The notes beneath the pieces are model-generated. The model was not told the origin of the DNA. It saw nothing but the letters and a program-made list of their open reading frames with translations, and made no database searches. DNA of 7,072 bases from Bacteroidota bacterium (GTDB taxonomy: Bacteria; Bacteroidota; Ignavibacteria; Ignavibacteriales; Ignavibacteriaceae), in NCBI GenBank assembly GCA_021790055.1, contig JAJYIL010000154.1:1-7072 (forward strand), read 5' to 3'. The translations under genes and the position numbers were made by a program. Below, in pieces: positions 6,851 to 7,072 of this stretch (the stretch's first letter is position 1; each line of letters starts with the position of its first letter).

Positions 6851-6990
6851 TAAATTTCTCAATCTTTCTCTTAATCTTAATCGTAATCTTGCTCATTATC
6901 TTAATCTTAATCGTAGTCTTTATCTTAATCGAATTTGCTTTCCTTAATCATGAAACAATTCGGGTAAGAGAAAGATTAAGGAAAAATTTA
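6851..6990 (+). repeat. intergenic element: 12-unit TTAATC hexamer array inside an inverted repeat
   Basis: Immediately after the DUF488 stop, 6859-6930 consists of twelve consecutive in-phase hexamers, every one ending in TC, with consensus TTAATC. Exact TTAATC occurs at 6871, 6877, 6901, 6907 and 6925. Variants include GTAATC (6883), TTGCTC (6889), ATTATC (6895) and GTAGTC (6913). The order TTAATC-TTAATC-GTARTC recurs after 30 bp, a hint of a higher-order unit. The array is enclosed by a perfect 13-nt inverted repeat, AATCTTTCTCTTA (6861-6873) and TAAGAGAAAGATT (6965-6977), flanked further out by TAAATTT (6851-6857) and AAATTTA (6984-6990). The element nearly fills the 170-nt gap to the next possible gene. 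It could be a mobile-derived miniature element, a transcript-end hairpin or a structural spacer. Confidence 0.75.
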
Positions 6991-7020
6991 TTTGATTGGA
7001 TAAATATCTTATATTATTAA

Positions 7021-7072
7021 ATGCCTGCAATTGATCTGATAACCGAGAGTATTTCTCCTGACTTGTCTCCTA
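7021..7072 (+). CDS. possible start of a CDS, 3'-truncated
   Basis: ATG 7021 directly follows an in-frame TAA (7018-7020) and opens a frame that stays open to the window end (MPAIDLITESISPDLSP, 17 residues). This is too short to identify. There is no clear Shine-Dalgarno site; TATATT at 7010-7015 is too close to the ATG to be a convincing promoter. An alternative is the tail of a minus-strand gene: the complement reads GDKSGEILSVIRSIAGI and then stops at TAA just beyond 7021. The strand cannot be decided from 52 nt. Confidence 0.3.
   Translation, partial: MPAIDLITESISPDLSP

Noticed and set aside
6859..6930. CRISPR-like array
   Set aside because: Units are 6 bp and contiguous, with no spacers and no cas genes nearby.
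6851..6948. Minus-strand open frame through the hexamer array, reading as an Ile-Lys repeat
   Set aside because: The pattern is only the translation of the hexamers. There is no plausible start or ribosome-binding site, and a stop lies just upstream.

Overview
The window is about 7.1 kb of AT-rich bacterial DNA with all recognisable genes on the + strand. Intergenic spaces are AT-rich and Shine-Dalgarno sites range from good to absent. One exact match to the Bacteroidota-type -7 element (TAnnTTTG) lies ahead of acnA. Short-period TTAATC and TTGAA arrays fill two intergenic gaps. Together with the protein sequences this points to the Bacteroidota/Ignavibacteriota/Chlorobi side of bacteria. That placement is inference, because no rRNA or other decisive marker is present.

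Layout: (1) 1-1701 is the 3' three quarters of metE, cobalamin-independent methionine synthase, with all zinc ligands and the catalytic His; the 5' end lies outside the window. (2) 1751-2755 is a compact three-ORF cassette: a 71-aa unknown protein, a roughly 198-aa protein that looks like only the N-terminal FAD-binding half of a pyridine-nucleotide-disulfide-oxidoreductase-type flavoprotein, and an 80-aa DUF2249/TusA-like protein. The ORFs overlap by 47 and 4 nt. (3) 2837-5656 is a complete acnA (aconitase A) with a candidate promoter ahead of it. (4) 5677-6135 follows after 20 nt with a strong Shine-Dalgarno site and encodes an AhpD-like (carboxymuconolactone decarboxylase family) peroxidase. 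(5) 6314-6850 encodes a DUF488 protein. It is bracketed by two intergenic repeat elements: a 7-bp-period array with a 12-nt inverted arm (6146-6227), and a strictly in-phase 12-unit 6-bp array inside a 13-nt inverted repeat (6851-6990). (6) At the extreme 3' end a possible new CDS begins at 7021.

How the genes may fit together: MetE and the [4Fe-4S] enzyme aconitase are known oxidant-sensitive enzymes. AhpD-like proteins are thiol peroxidases, and DUF2249 proteins are relatives of the sulfur carrier TusA. A shared redox or reactive-nitrogen theme is possible but is inference. The least explained parts are the three-ORF cassette at 1751-2755 and the two repeat elements around the DUF488 gene. 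The housekeeping genes look ordinary.
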